DNA of 36,155 bases, from positions 1-36,155 of the IMG/VR virus record IMGVR_UViG_3300013101_000038. One strand, given 5' to 3'. Made by a program: the position numbers and the translations under genes. The notes beneath the pieces were generated by a model. It was not told the origin of the DNA. It did no database searches and saw only the letters and a list, made by a program, of their open reading frames with translations. This document shows, piece after piece, positions 24,279-32,958 of the stretch; the first letter of the stretch is position 1; each line of letters opens with the position of its first letter. The DNA is from a virus.

Positions 24279-25954
24279 AGCATCCCACCAGTATCGAACA
24301 TGACGTCAGCGCCGATGTATGTTAGCTCATTTGTTGCCGATCCGCGAATCGCGATTGCGGCGTGACGGCCCATACCTTTCGCGCCAATGGTTTCGAGATA
24401 CGCTTGGCTGGTGCCTTCCCAAAGTGCGTTGTCCCAGATAGCCGAATCCCACTGTGCCGAGCCTGTCACGACATAAGCCGGGGTCGTCAGAATCTCACCC
24501 AGATCAAAATCGTAGCGAATCTGCATGTCGAAAATGGGTTGCTGCGCGCCGATCCAGTACGGGCGCATGAACTGGGCGCGTTTCCAGTTAGCCGCGCTGC
24601 CCATGCCTGAGTAGTGCGTCAACAGGCTGAATACAATCGCCTCGCCTGTCTCAGCGGCTAAATCGATATTGTCGAGTGTGCCGCCCAGCAGCATGACACG
24701 CCCGTTATCGGTGCCGAAAATGTACCGCGAGCCGTCTTTGGTCTGGCTAACGATTGACAGGTCGCGAAACATCGACCATGCGCCTGTCCCTGTCTCTAGG
24801 ACGAACTGAATCGGCGCGCGGGAACTGCCTAGCGGTTGCGGTATGGTGACAATCGCGAATCCTTGCGCGGGTACCTGCAAGATCGACCAGCCGAAAATAT
24901 CGAGCGTCAATTTCATTTCGCTGCGTATATACTGGTTTATGTTGCGCGATACAGCGGTACGCTCAGAGACAGCCGCACGGCCTTCCAGCAAGGTTGATAT
25001 AGAGACTATGCCCGACGTCGATAGGAGCAGAACATCGCCGCCCCAGTCAGACATGACGCGTCGGCCTTCGGGCACACTGCCCACTTCCCATCGACCTACA
25101 AGCGTCAGGTCAGCGGCGGTTGTCGGATCGACACCCTGCCAGACCAGAACGTCACCCGCAGCCGAAACCTGAACGAATTTATCGTCCATGCCGTCGCCTG
25201 CGTCGATAGTCCATGTGGACTGGCTGACCAGATGCCCACCGAATTTAAACCGGCTGCCGACGTCAAAAGGCGTGATCGTGCCCGTCAGGGCCAGCGGATC
25301 AAGAAACCATGCGCGGGCTGTGTTCTTCTCGACAAACCAGATACGCCCGTTCCACTCGACGATATGCACCAGACTTTCAGCCGTCGGCGTCGGATTGCCT
25401 GTAAACGTGCCGACAACCCACTCGATGCCGTCGAAAATGTAGTAGCCGTTATCCTCGTCGCACATCAGCAGGAAGTGATCACCCGCGACATTGGTATAGT
25501 TCACCCATGAACACCAGCCAGCGTTCGCGCCCTGATTACCGAACACTAGATCAGACACACGGTCGCCGAGCGTCCACGGCCCCGCGCCGCCTGCCGTGAT
25601 ATCGAAAACGCCCAGACTGGTGACAGCAAACTTGTGGTCGTTTGCACCGCCTGCGACGACTGAGTTATAGACCATGACCGAGCGGACTTGACCGTCAGGG
25701 CCAGAGAAATCGGGCAGGCCAGTGACTTGCTCACGCGTACCGGGGCGCACTCGGCACCCGTATTCGCCTGCAACCATGTTATACAGCCAAATCGCGCTAT
25801 CGACGCCTGTGTCACCTTCGGCAGCGACCGCGCCTTGTCCGACCGAAGCGCCAGCCGCCCCAGCGCCCGCGTACACACCAGTCGCAACGATACCCTTGAT
25901 CGGCGCGGGTACGCCGCTCGATTCGGTATTCTGTCCTTGTACGGCTCTAGGCAT
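24275..25954 (-). CDS. tail nozzle/stabilisation protein, P22 gp10-like
   Basis: A 559-residue beta-rich protein without enzyme motif. The order portal ... gp4-like ... this protein, its size and repeated WxxDxxxW-like strands fit a P22 gp10-type tail protein, which forms a beta-propeller nozzle. It starts MPRAVQGQN and has RVRPGT near residue 70, a typical gp10 start region. An 8-base gap before the next gene is exactly GTTTAAAC. Confident as tail component, less for the exact family. Confidence 0.7.
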   Translation of the reverse strand: MPRAVQGQNTESSGVPAPIKGIVATGVYAGAGAAGASVGQGAVAAEGDTGVDSAIWLYNMVAGEYGCRVRPGTREQVTGLPDFSGPDGQVRSVMVYNSVVAGGANDHKFAVTSLGVFDITAGGAGPWTLGDRVSDLVFGNQGANAGWCSWVNYTNVAGDHFLLMCDEDNGYYIFDGIEWVVGTFTGNPTPTAESLVHIVEWNGRIWFVEKNTARAWFLDPLALTGTITPFDVGSRFKFGGHLVSQSTWTIDAGDGMDDKFVQVSAAGDVLVWQGVDPTTAADLTLVGRWEVGSVPEGRRVMSDWGGDVLLLSTSGIVSISTLLEGRAAVSERTAVSRNINQYIRSEMKLTLDIFGWSILQVPAQGFAIVTIPQPLGSSRAPIQFVLETGTGAWSMFRDLSIVSQTKDGSRYIFGTDNGRVMLLGGTLDNIDLAAETGEAIVFSLLTHYSGMGSAANWKRAQFMRPYWIGAQQPIFDMQIRYDFDLGEILTTPAYVVTGSAQWDSAIWDNALWEGTSQAYLETIGAKGMGRHAAIAIRGSATNELTYIGADVMFDTGGML

Positions 25955-25962
25955 GTTTAAAC
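25955..25962. repeat. GTTTAAAC occupying the whole intergenic gap
   Basis: The palindrome is exactly the 8 bases between the ATG of the gp10-like gene (25954) and the stop of the gp4-like gene (25963). Confidence 0.95.
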
Positions 25963-26694
25963 TTAACCGAAATTTGTGTCAGGGGTGTTTCTGAAACCAT
26001 CGAGATACGGCACACCGCCGTAACTGTTGCCCGCGTTCAGGATTGGTGCGCCCTTGTCCTTGCCCTTCCACGACGTAAACGACTTGTCGTACTGGCTCGC
26101 CGCCATAGCTGTGTCGAAGCCTCTGGCTTCCAAAAACCGCAGTTTCAGCAGGCGCTCAAACAGGTGCGGCTCGAACAGCGGGACGTCGGCAGGCTGGACG
26201 CACATATCGGAATACTGGTCGGCCTGACCGTTCACCAGCACCCAGTCGCGAGAAATGTATTCAAAGTGGATGTTTAAACCAACTGGGGGCGGCTGCGGAA
26301 ACAGGTTGAACTTGTTGTCAACCTCGCGAAAGGTCGCATAAATAGTCTGATTGACCAGATCGCGGCCTTCGAGGTACGCCCATTCCTGCGCGCTAAGCGG
26401 CCCGCCCAACATGACATTGTTGGTGCGATCCCACCCGGTTTGATTGATCATATAGGCGAAGTTCGGCGGCAGTTCATAAACGCCGCTGTCGCCGACTTGC
26501 GTGACGAACGCGTGTTCGCGGACTAAGCCTTCCCACGCGGCGTCTTGCAGCAGTTCCATGCCGCAAGCGTTCGCCAGTGTGGTGAGCTGTTCGAATGCAA
26601 CGTCGGTCGCTGAAAAGACGTCAGCGGCTTTGGGTACGCCTACCTCGACCGCGACCTGATTGACAATATCATTTATCGACTTGAACCGTGCCAT
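25963..26694 (-). CDS. head-to-tail adaptor, P22 gp4-like
   Basis: A 243-residue protein of mixed helix, with INDIVNQVAVEVG and a C-terminal region rich in aromatic residues and Asn. It lies between the gp10-like tail protein and the adaptor-associated gene, in the place of the gp4-type ring protein of P22-like phages, which binds the portal bottom. Phage adaptor proteins have this length range. It overlaps the upstream gene by 26 bases. Confidence 0.65.
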   Translation of the reverse strand: MARFKSINDIVNQVAVEVGVPKAADVFSATDVAFEQLTTLANACGMELLQDAAWEGLVREHAFVTQVGDSGVYELPPNFAYMINQTGWDRTNNVMLGGPLSAQEWAYLEGRDLVNQTIYATFREVDNKFNLFPQPPPVGLNIHFEYISRDWVLVNGQADQYSDMCVQPADVPLFEPHLFERLLKLRFLEARGFDTAMAASQYDKSFTSWKGKDKGAPILNAGNSYGGVPYLDGFRNTPDTNFG

Positions 26695-27460
26695 CTTCTT
26701 TCACCGCCGCTTTACGACGCCTGCGCGTCTTTTTGGCAGGAGCGGCAGCCTTCGTTTCTGGTTCTGGCTCGGCTGGCACTTCTGCGTCATTTTCATCGAG
26801 TTCAGAACTTAACGATGGCGCGTTTGCGTCAGGAGCGGGGGCAGGCATTTGATGCCCTGACGGCCATTCTGGCGTTTTCGCCGCTGGCTCTTTCTCCGCT
26901 AACAATTGCGTCATCTGCTTTTGCAGCGCGTCAATTTGCATACCCTGATGCGCGATACGTTCGTCGCGTTCAAATATTTGTCCTTGCAGTTCGTGGACTT
27001 TGGCTTCCTCGCCTGCTTGTTCAAGCCATTTCAAGGCTTTGGCCTTCAAGGCGTTTAAACCCATAAACTTGCCGCTATGAGTATCGGACATAGTCGACAA
27101 ATGTTCAACAGTTTTGACGTTGTGGAAGGCCAGTTCCTCTGCGAGCGACCGGGTAATCAGCGGCCACTCGACCAGCGGGGTGCCTTCCAGCGGCATTTCT
27201 ATGCGTTGTTTAAACGCAGTATAGTGCGGCGCAAAGCGCAACTTGTCCTGATGACTGGCTGGCCGTGATACCCCGCCAGTACGGTCGCCGGGGATGCGAA
27301 TATCGATGTACTCGACGTCCTTGAAGATCGGTCGCCCTTCTTTCAGGGTGGCTGCGTTATCGGGTCTGGGCTTAACGAAAAACTTGACCAGTAACTTTTT
27401 GTCTTCCTCGGTTTGCGCTGCGTTCTCAAAACTTGCTACATCAAAATCTGCTGTTTCCAC
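26669..27460 (-). CDS. conserved phage structural protein with coiled coil
   Basis: A 263-residue protein from GTG at 27460, with AGGAG about 9 bases before it. The N-terminal region (DIRIPGDRTGG, PLEGTPLVEWPLI, LAFHNVKTVEHL) is a recognisable phage conserved core, then residues about 145-190 form a coiled coil (ERDERIAHQGMQ), and the C-terminus alternates an acidic/Pro-rich part with a Lys/Arg tail (KKTRRRRKAA). It is probably a minor capsid or assembly factor. Function unproven. Confidence 0.6.
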   Translation of the reverse strand: METADFDVASFENAAQTEEDKKLLVKFFVKPRPDNAATLKEGRPIFKDVEYIDIRIPGDRTGGVSRPASHQDKLRFAPHYTAFKQRIEMPLEGTPLVEWPLITRSLAEELAFHNVKTVEHLSTMSDTHSGKFMGLNALKAKALKWLEQAGEEAKVHELQGQIFERDERIAHQGMQIDALQKQMTQLLAEKEPAAKTPEWPSGHQMPAPAPDANAPSLSSELDENDAEVPAEPEPETKAAAPAKKTRRRRKAAVKEDGTVQVDK

Positions 27461-27474
27461 GAATATTTCTCCTG

Positions 27475-27660
27475 TTATCGGTTGGTGACTCTGATATTTT
27501 TAATGCCGATACGCGATACACCTGTTACGTCTTCATTGGCGATTCGCGTCACTCCGTTAGAGTCAGCGGCGGTAAAATCAATACTGTACTTACCTATGTG
27601 GTCAATGGCAACTGTCTCGGCGATAGAGCGGAAGCCCCTGATTATGGTGGTGTATGACAC
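27475..27660 (-). pseudogene. C-terminal part of a frameshifted repeat protein
   Basis: A 61-codon frame with a GTG start lying inside the preceding gene. Its residues from SIAETVAIDH onward continue the repeat of the 64-residue frame upstream in register: GIPYEADGSVAIE aligns with GLPLSIAETVAID if two bases are lost at a CTCT run (27625-27628). As an independent protein it has no support of its own. It is either the tail of one ancestral gene or the product of a programmed shift. Confidence 0.6.
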
Positions 27661-27796
27661 CGGGGCTTTCGATAGCTACGCTGCCGTCAGCCTCATACGG
27701 GATTCCGTTATGGAAATGGTGCGGCACGGCAGCGGAATTGGTGAAGGGTACGCCCTCACCCGCTGCCAGCCTGACACCGTTTAACACACTCGACAT
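27602..27796 (-). CDS. N-terminal part of a small repeat structural protein
   Basis: A 64-residue protein that starts with NGVRLAAGEGVPF and repeats a unit H-x-NGIPxxADGxVAI. The repeat resembles small phage capsid-associated proteins with tandem GIPF/GLPF units. The ribosome binding site is poor. The frame ends early in YRRDSCH, which breaks the repeat; the true C-terminus continues in the next frame (27475-27660). So the natural product is probably about 107 residues if the shift is real biology, or truncated if the base change is real and damaging. Confidence 0.6.
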   Translation of the reverse strand: MSSVLNGVRLAAGEGVPFTNSAAVPHHFHNGIPYEADGSVAIESPGVIHHHNQGLPLYRRDSCH

Positions 27797-27799
27797 GAC

Positions 27800-28228
27800 T
27801 TATATGTTGACTACCCAACCAACCGCGATATCGTTCAGCGTCGAGTTACCGATAACGCCAATCGTACCGTCGATAGACGGTTCCGCAGCCTCTTTGGCAG
27901 CGTTGGCCGGGTTATCACCGAAGCGAATGACGTCGGCAGGCAAGGTGCCTTCGTCGCCGCCACTTGACGGCCAGTCAACAGACCCTCGGTCGACATACGG
28001 CGTACCGCCGATATGCTGACTGATCTGCGCTGCGCGAGCATTGCCGAACTGGTCGAGCAGTGTAAACTGCTCGCGAGTGCCAACAACGGCACCCTCGTTC
28101 ATGTTGATCCCGACACCGGGGGCGCATGAACCAGCGAGATTACAGCCATTGTCAAAATCTGCGATGGTGTTTTCAAGGGCGCGGGCTGTTTGCGCGCTCT
28201 CGTCCATCATGAAGGTGGGTTCACCCAT
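27800..28228 (-). CDS. hypothetical structural protein, 142 aa
   Basis: A Gly/Asn/Ala-rich, soluble protein of beta composition (residues about 90-142: ADVIRFGDNPANA, TIGVIGNST). AAGAGGAT lies upstream of the ATG. It sits between the coat-side gene and the repeat protein, in the place where podoviruses have head decoration or minor proteins. No family is recognised. Confidence 0.6.
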   Translation of the reverse strand: MGEPTFMMDESAQTARALENTIADFDNGCNLAGSCAPGVGINMNEGAVVGTREQFTLLDQFGNARAAQISQHIGGTPYVDRGSVDWPSSGGDEGTLPADVIRFGDNPANAAKEAAEPSIDGTIGVIGNSTLNDIAVGWVVNI

Positions 28229-28240
28229 AGCTATATCCTC

Positions 28241-29395
28241 TTACGCGCTTGAAACACCAACAATATCCCAGTCAGCAGAAACACTGGCTGGCTCAAATTC
28301 TATATCAACTCCGTATGCATTGCCAACTGGCACACCTTGATCGACGCCGTTGAAGAATAAAAAGCCTTCGACAGTCGCCCATGCTGGATTGCCAGCAGGC
28401 CATACGCCTGTTTCCTCGTCGTACTCTGTTGGCAATGGTATCGGAATGTTTATATCCATCGTACAGACCGCGCCCGCTTGAGGGCCGCCGCCTGTCTGGT
28501 CTTGCAGAATGACCCCGTAGGTCATGTACGTGCCGTTGTCGACGACACTGGTAACTCGGTACAACGCAGTTAGACCGACGTTATCGGTCTGTACGGCGCT
28601 GATGCTGGTGTCAACGATGACGCCTTCGAGTTCAGTGCCTCGGTCGATGCCGTCCAGATCGGTTTTATCTATTCTGAAACTGGCTTGCTGGTTGTCTATT
28701 GTCCAGTTTTGCGCCTGTGGCGCGCCAGACTGTGACGTCCCTTGGTACGTCCAGCCGCCGGATACGTTCGTATCTGCGCCGCTGTTTAAAGCGTCCACGC
28801 TGACAACTAACGTCGAGCCTGCGGTTATAATCCGGTTGAGCAGAGCGACAACTTTCCAGTCATCTTCGATCAGGATCGGGTTATCCAGTATAGACGTAAC
28901 AGGGTCGCCGCCTTGGCTGTCCTGAAATACGACAATGATTCGGTAATGTGTGTTTGCAGTCAGTTCAGGGACTTGAACACGCAACGACTTAATCCAGCCG
29001 CTTTCGGTGAATACATACTGATGGCCTGACACGACCACGCTGGTATTATTCTGCGTGACAGCGCCCACCCACGGCGTCGGAAGCGCCCATGTCGGTGCTG
29101 CGCTCGGTACGGGTGCTGGTTTGGATAACGTGATCTTGTTGGCTACCGCAGTAAAGAATCCGTCAACTACATACGAACCTTTCGGGTAATACAGCCCCTC
29201 TTGCCAGCCGCCCATCCACTGCATGAACAAGCCTTCGGCAACGAGACCGTCGGGAAAAACGGGGGAGTCGGTAAGCGGTACGTTATCAATCGGCCTGAGC
29301 GGGTAGCCAATGCCTTGCAGCATGACCGGCTGATCAGGGTCGATAGGGTCAGGCTGGATGCCCAGACCGCCAGCTATGCGCCATTGATTCGTCAT
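28241..29395 (-). CDS. structural protein, 384 aa, possible head decoration/minor capsid
   Basis: A beta-rich, Thr/Val/Asn-rich protein, typical of a phage surface or fibre-like protein; no enzyme motif. It begins 13 bases past the coat gene terminator, so it is transcribed with the coat gene only if the terminator is leaky. Function is inferred from order only. Confidence 0.55.
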   Translation of the reverse strand: MTNQWRIAGGLGIQPDPIDPDQPVMLQGIGYPLRPIDNVPLTDSPVFPDGLVAEGLFMQWMGGWQEGLYYPKGSYVVDGFFTAVANKITLSKPAPVPSAAPTWALPTPWVGAVTQNNTSVVVSGHQYVFTESGWIKSLRVQVPELTANTHYRIIVVFQDSQGGDPVTSILDNPILIEDDWKVVALLNRIITAGSTLVVSVDALNSGADTNVSGGWTYQGTSQSGAPQAQNWTIDNQQASFRIDKTDLDGIDRGTELEGVIVDTSISAVQTDNVGLTALYRVTSVVDNGTYMTYGVILQDQTGGGPQAGAVCTMDINIPIPLPTEYDEETGVWPAGNPAWATVEGFLFFNGVDQGVPVGNAYGVDIEFEPASVSADWDIVGVSSA

Positions 29396-29406
29396 GCTAT
29401 TCCCCT

Positions 29407-29435
29407 AAAAGCGGGGGGCGTTTACACACCCCCCG
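29407..29435 (-). terminator. terminator after the major capsid gene
   Basis: On the minus strand CGGGGGGTG and CGCCCCCCG pair over about 9 bp around a TGTAAA loop, followed by CTTTTAGG. The loop holds a GTGTAAAC copy, a one-mismatch version of the common palindrome. Confidence 0.7.
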
Positions 29436-29447
29436 TCCTGATGGCGG

Positions 29448-30440
29448 TTAGCCGACTGCGTCGTAACGCCCTTGGAACATGCGACCAGAAGTCGTCAAGT
29501 TGCCAGCCCATGCGATGATTTGCACTTCGGCATCCTGATTGGTTGCATAGCGCCGATTTGGCGACAACGGAACCATGTTTCGCGCCGCATGCGGGCGATA
29601 ATGGATATAGTCGCAGTTCAGGAAGAACGCCGTACCTGCTGGCGCACCTGAGCCTAACGACCCGTTGTAGATACCACCGTCGAGAACAACGTCCGCGTCC
29701 ATGAACTTGATGCTGTTAAAGCCTGCATCTGCCATGTTCGTGTTGTTGAACCGTTGTTGCGCTTGCAGCGAAGCCACATAAGCGTTCCACACGGTTGTAT
29801 CTGTCATGATCAGATCGGTGCGATCCTGACCGCGTACCAGCGAAGCCCAGAGCGTATTCCAGAAGCCTTGAATCAGCGTTGGGTCGAGACCCGCTGCGGC
29901 TGTCTGGTCGCTCACGGCATTCAACCAGAACGCGAAAGTACCACCATCGATCCCGCCGTAAGGCGCGGCAGTCGGGTCGACCGGGAGGGCAGCGCCCAGA
30001 CCGTCGATTTCCTTACCACCGGAACCAGTACCGTCGCTATACAAGCCGCCAGTGATCAGGTTCGCAATCGTGGATTCTGCGACAGAGAGTCGAGATTCCA
30101 TCAGATCGATCATTTGCTCGCGGCCAGCGTTTTGCAGTTGTTCCAGACCAGAGATGATGACGGGAACTGCCGCCTGCTTGATGTTGTACTCTGCCGCACT
30201 GATTACGTCAGAAACACCTACGGGCAACAGGTCGTAACCTGAGTACCAGCCAGCATTGCTGTTTTCTGCGAACGAAAGTTCTTGCAGAATTTTGTAACCG
30301 CCGGAGAAAGTCTTGATTTTACCTTTCTTCGACAAGCGGGACAGAATCGCATTGTTGTTCGTGACATTGTCAGCGATTTTACGAGTACGAGACTCGATTG
30401 TAGTCGCAAGGATGTCGCTGATATTTGCATTCGCAAACAT
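29448..30440 (-). CDS. major capsid protein
   Basis: A 330-residue protein starting MFANANISDILATT, with residues 17-60 forming an N-arm-like helix (TRKIADNVTNN) and a Gly/Asp-rich central domain. This matches the coat proteins of podoviruses in which MCP follows a long acidic scaffold, as here. The HK97 fold is expected. A GGGGGA ribosome site precedes the ATG. It has its own promoter at 30551-30579 and a terminator behind it, giving higher expression than the neighbouring genes. Confidence 0.88.
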   Translation of the reverse strand: MFANANISDILATTIESRTRKIADNVTNNNAILSRLSKKGKIKTFSGGYKILQELSFAENSNAGWYSGYDLLPVGVSDVISAAEYNIKQAAVPVIISGLEQLQNAGREQMIDLMESRLSVAESTIANLITGGLYSDGTGSGGKEIDGLGAALPVDPTAAPYGGIDGGTFAFWLNAVSDQTAAAGLDPTLIQGFWNTLWASLVRGQDRTDLIMTDTTVWNAYVASLQAQQRFNNTNMADAGFNSIKFMDADVVLDGGIYNGSLGSGAPAGTAFFLNCDYIHYRPHAARNMVPLSPNRRYATNQDAEVQIIAWAGNLTTSGRMFQGRYDAVG

Positions 30441-30535
30441 GAGATTTCCCCCAGTTAATTAAAAAAGTCGGTTTCTTTTCTCAACCTGTCTAAACGACTG
30501 GGGTGTTTTGAAGTCTGTTGGCCTGTCGCAATGAC

Positions 30536-30564
30536 TGGGGCGCTATACGGAATATAGCGCCCCA
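30536..30564. promoter_or_regulatory. 12-bp perfect inverted repeat
   Basis: TGGGGCGCTATA and TATAGCGCCCCA with a 5-base spacer lie in the 135-base gap between scaffold and coat genes. It lacks a T tract in either direction, and overlaps the -10 of the coat promoter. Confidence 0.85.
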
Positions 30565-30579
30565 ATGTGTAAACGTCAA
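30551..30579 (-). promoter_or_regulatory. sigma70-like promoter for the major capsid gene
   Basis: On the minus strand TTGACG (30579-30574), a 17-base spacer and TATATT (30556-30551) match consensus in five of six bases each. The -10 lies at the apex of the 12-bp inverted repeat, and a GTGTAAAC copy abuts the -35. The leader to the coat ATG at 30440 is about 105 bases. Confidence 0.75.
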
Positions 30580-31712
30580 CCTGTTTGAGCGTCGTACAAG
30601 GTCGCGAGGGTGTCGTGCAAGCTCATGTCGGACAGTCCATCAGTTTCGCCGCCGCCTTGCGCGCCACTGATGCTTGCTGCCGCCGCCTGTTTTTTGCGGA
30701 TTTCTTCTTGATTGCCAATGAGTTTTGCATCAGCCGTCCTCTTTGCGAGAACCTTAGATACCTCTGGATTGAGCGCGCAGGCTTTATCGTAGGCTTCCTG
30801 CAAGGGCATGGCGACGCCTCTTTTGGCTGCCATTTCGACCATGTCCGCCATGTCGTTTTGAACGTCCGTATAAAATTCGGCTTGCGCCTTAAAGGTCGCG
30901 ACCTCGTTAATAGCCGCCTGATTGTTCTTGAAATTGCGCTCTCTCGAATCTTCATCCATCCTCGCTAACAGGTTATCAACAGGTTTCAGCCGTTCGTTGA
31001 TCATCGCGGCTATCGGGTCATCTGCGGCGACACCGGGGGCGGCATGAGCCTTCCCGCTCAGCATGTCGTCGAGCATGGGCACGTCGATGCCGTAATGTTC
31101 GATGAAATTGGCGATTTTCTGCGCTTTTTGTTGCGCGCTGCCCATTCTGAGCGTCGCGACGGTCTTAACCAGTTCCTCAACGCCCGTTATAGCGTCTGTA
31201 GCGCCCTCTGCGGCGATAACTTGCGCGTAACGGTCTGCGATGTCCTGAAACGCAGCGCCCGTCTTACGGTGTTGTGCGCCTTCGTTCAGGGTCTTGTCTA
31301 TTTCGTGTTCGCGCTTGCTGATCTGCGCCCTGACGGGTTCGGGCAGGCTACCCCAATTTTCACGGGCAGCGGGGGGCCAGCTTTCGGGGGCTTTACTGGC
31401 ACTTTCAGCACCCGGTTCACTGTCGCCAGTTCCGCGCTCAGGCTCCCCACCGGCGGCATCTTCTCCGTCTTCTGGCTTGCCAGTGTTTTCAAGTGCCGCT
31501 TTTGCTTCCGCTTCAACCTGTTTTTGCGCTTCTGCTTTTGCCGCTTCTTGCCCGTCATCGTCGTTTAAATCCTCTGCGGCTGCGGCGCGCTCGGCGTCTG
31601 CTGCGGTTTCGTTAGTGATTGCGCCTTCGTCGTCGTTTTCAATCGACGATATGGCAGTTTCGAAATCGTCCCGCATGGACGTTTCTTGGTTTTCTTGATC
31701 TTCCGGCGGCAT
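30576..31712 (-). CDS. scaffold protein
   Basis: A 378-residue, highly charged protein. Residues 1-130 are very acidic and Ala/Glu-rich, the middle (160-300) is helical and coiled, and the end is a charged/Gly tail. It lies directly upstream of the coat gene, the invariable place of scaffold in P22-like phages. AGGAG lies 10 bases before the ATG at 31712. It drives procapsid assembly and is expected to leave or recycle on maturation. Confidence 0.8.
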   Translation of the reverse strand: MPPEDQENQETSMRDDFETAISSIENDDEGAITNETAADAERAAAAEDLNDDDGQEAAKAEAQKQVEAEAKAALENTGKPEDGEDAAGGEPERGTGDSEPGAESASKAPESWPPAARENWGSLPEPVRAQISKREHEIDKTLNEGAQHRKTGAAFQDIADRYAQVIAAEGATDAITGVEELVKTVATLRMGSAQQKAQKIANFIEHYGIDVPMLDDMLSGKAHAAPGVAADDPIAAMINERLKPVDNLLARMDEDSRERNFKNNQAAINEVATFKAQAEFYTDVQNDMADMVEMAAKRGVAMPLQEAYDKACALNPEVSKVLAKRTADAKLIGNQEEIRKKQAAAASISGAQGGGETDGLSDMSLHDTLATLYDAQTG

Positions 31713-31727
31713 CTGTGCTATCTCCTG

Positions 31728-32045
31728 TTAAGTTCTGACATGTTCGGTGGCGCGTTTAAGTACGTTTAAACGGTCTTGTTTTGATTTCGGGTCGAGACCC
31801 TGCAAGCGCAAATCTCTGGCGCGGCTGGCTTTCTCCCTGAACTCCGGCGAGTAATCCCGCGAGTCGGTGGTGCCGTGCTTCCTGTGATGGGCGCGCAGTT
31901 GCGCCGGGTCATGAATGATCGTGCCGTCGATAGGCGATTTAAACGGTTTCATGACATGAATTGCGTGCTGCTGAGACAGGTAGGTCTGTTTTTCAACAAA
32001 CTTACCCGTCTCAGGGTCTTGCACGTAGACAGTTTTCCCTGCCAT
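31728..32045 (-). CDS. conserved small phage protein, 105 aa
   Basis: A basic protein with FKSPIDGTIIHDP in the middle and HHRKHGTTDSRDY, then a Lys/Arg-rich tail. The SPIDGTII and DSRDY motifs recur in small proteins between portal and scaffold genes of such phages. It is possibly a DNA- or head-binding factor. No domain is assigned. Confidence 0.6.
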   Translation of the reverse strand: MAGKTVYVQDPETGKFVEKQTYLSQQHAIHVMKPFKSPIDGTIIHDPAQLRAHHRKHGTTDSRDYSPEFREKASRARDLRLQGLDPKSKQDRLNVLKRATEHVRT

Positions 32046-32047
32046 TT

Positions 32048-32350
32048 CTACCCTGCCAATTTGGATTTCAACAGGTAGCCTTCCAGACCCCAGATTTGAT
32101 CGCGGGCATTGCGGAAAGAAATGTCACGACCGATCTGCGCATCGAAGTTTTCAGGGCTGACACAGGCCGAAAATCCGGTCGTGTTGAACCCGTTTTGCAG
32201 GGTGATACAACAGACGGTCATCTGGCTGTGTGGGAAAACATGATACGCCGCGCTGACGATCTGCGCGTCGATAAGTGCAGGAGTCAGACGCGGTGCTGTT
32301 TTACCTGCGTTCTGAATGGCGTTTTCGGTTGCTTGTTCACTGGTATTCAT
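32048..32350 (-). CDS. Gp49-like protein (Phage_gp49_66 family)
   Basis: A 100-residue protein with the conserved pattern of this family: IDAQIVSAAYHVFP, TVCCITLQNGF, SACVSPENFD, IGRDISFRNARDQIW and LEGYLL. It is of unknown function and common in podo- and N4-like phages. Two Cys are adjacent. It is short and complete. Confidence 0.85.
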   Translation of the reverse strand: MNTSEQATENAIQNAGKTAPRLTPALIDAQIVSAAYHVFPHSQMTVCCITLQNGFNTTGFSACVSPENFDAQIGRDISFRNARDQIWGLEGYLLKSKLAG

Positions 32351-32388
32351 TGGTTTATTTCTCCAATTGTGGTGGGGTTTACATGGGT

Positions 32389-32736
32389 CTACAGGCAGGT
32401 AGCGACTACCGCCATAAATAAAGCATCTTTGGCTCGCTGGTCTGCGGGCAGATCAGCGTAAGGCAAAAAACACGGATGCGTTTTGGCTTCGGGGTCTTTT
32501 ACTTCGCCATACGTCCAGCCGTCAGCCTCTTTCTCGGCCAACCAGTTTTCATGGCTGTTTTCAGGGGTCGCGTCGGGATTACCGACATGGAATCTAACGC
32601 CGTTTAAAGCACTTTGCTTTTGCCAGTCAGGGGCGTCAGCCCATGCGGGTTGTGAATCGTCGCCGATGCTTGTGCAGTAAGCCCGGTTAACTTCATGGGC
32701 GATATGGGCGATCATCAATACGTTTAGCGTTTTCAC
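32389..32736 (-). CDS. RyR-domain protein
   Basis: A 115-residue protein with IAHEVNRAYC, then WxxxPDWQKQSALNGVRFH, then HENWLxxKxxDGWxYGxxKDPExKTHPC, the RyR repeat pattern known from ryanodine receptors and, as a single domain, from phages. The role in phages is unknown; protein or ligand binding is plausible. It overlaps the next gene. Confidence 0.88.
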   Translation of the reverse strand: MKTLNVLMIAHIAHEVNRAYCTSIGDDSQPAWADAPDWQKQSALNGVRFHVGNPDATPENSHENWLAEKEADGWTYGEVKDPEAKTHPCFLPYADLPADQRAKDALFMAVVATCL

Positions 32737-32957
32737 GAATTTTCTTCCTCTGGTTGTTTTGGCGGTTTTGGCCGCGTTGGGTCTTGGTTCAGTATGTCGT
32801 CGATAGCGTCGCCTTCCCGGTCGCTGCGCTTTTTCTTTTTGCCGGTGGCGTAGTTGTATATGTCGCCAAAAAAGCCCGCTGTGCGAAGTTTTTTCTTCTT
32901 CGCCGTGCGCTTGTTCGAAACTTTCTCCGAGCGCAACAGGTCGGCTCTAAGACTCAT
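32733..32957 (-). CDS. basic small protein, 74 aa
   Basis: A Lys/Arg-rich protein (RTAKKKKLR, GKKKKRSDR) with a Pro/Asp/Glu tail. It overlaps the RyR gene and starts 1 base after the next gene. Charge suggests DNA or head contact. No family is recognised. Confidence 0.55.
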   Translation of the reverse strand: MSLRADLLRSEKVSNKRTAKKKKLRTAGFFGDIYNYATGKKKKRSDREGDAIDDILNQDPTRPKPPKQPEEENS

Positions 32958-32958
32958 T

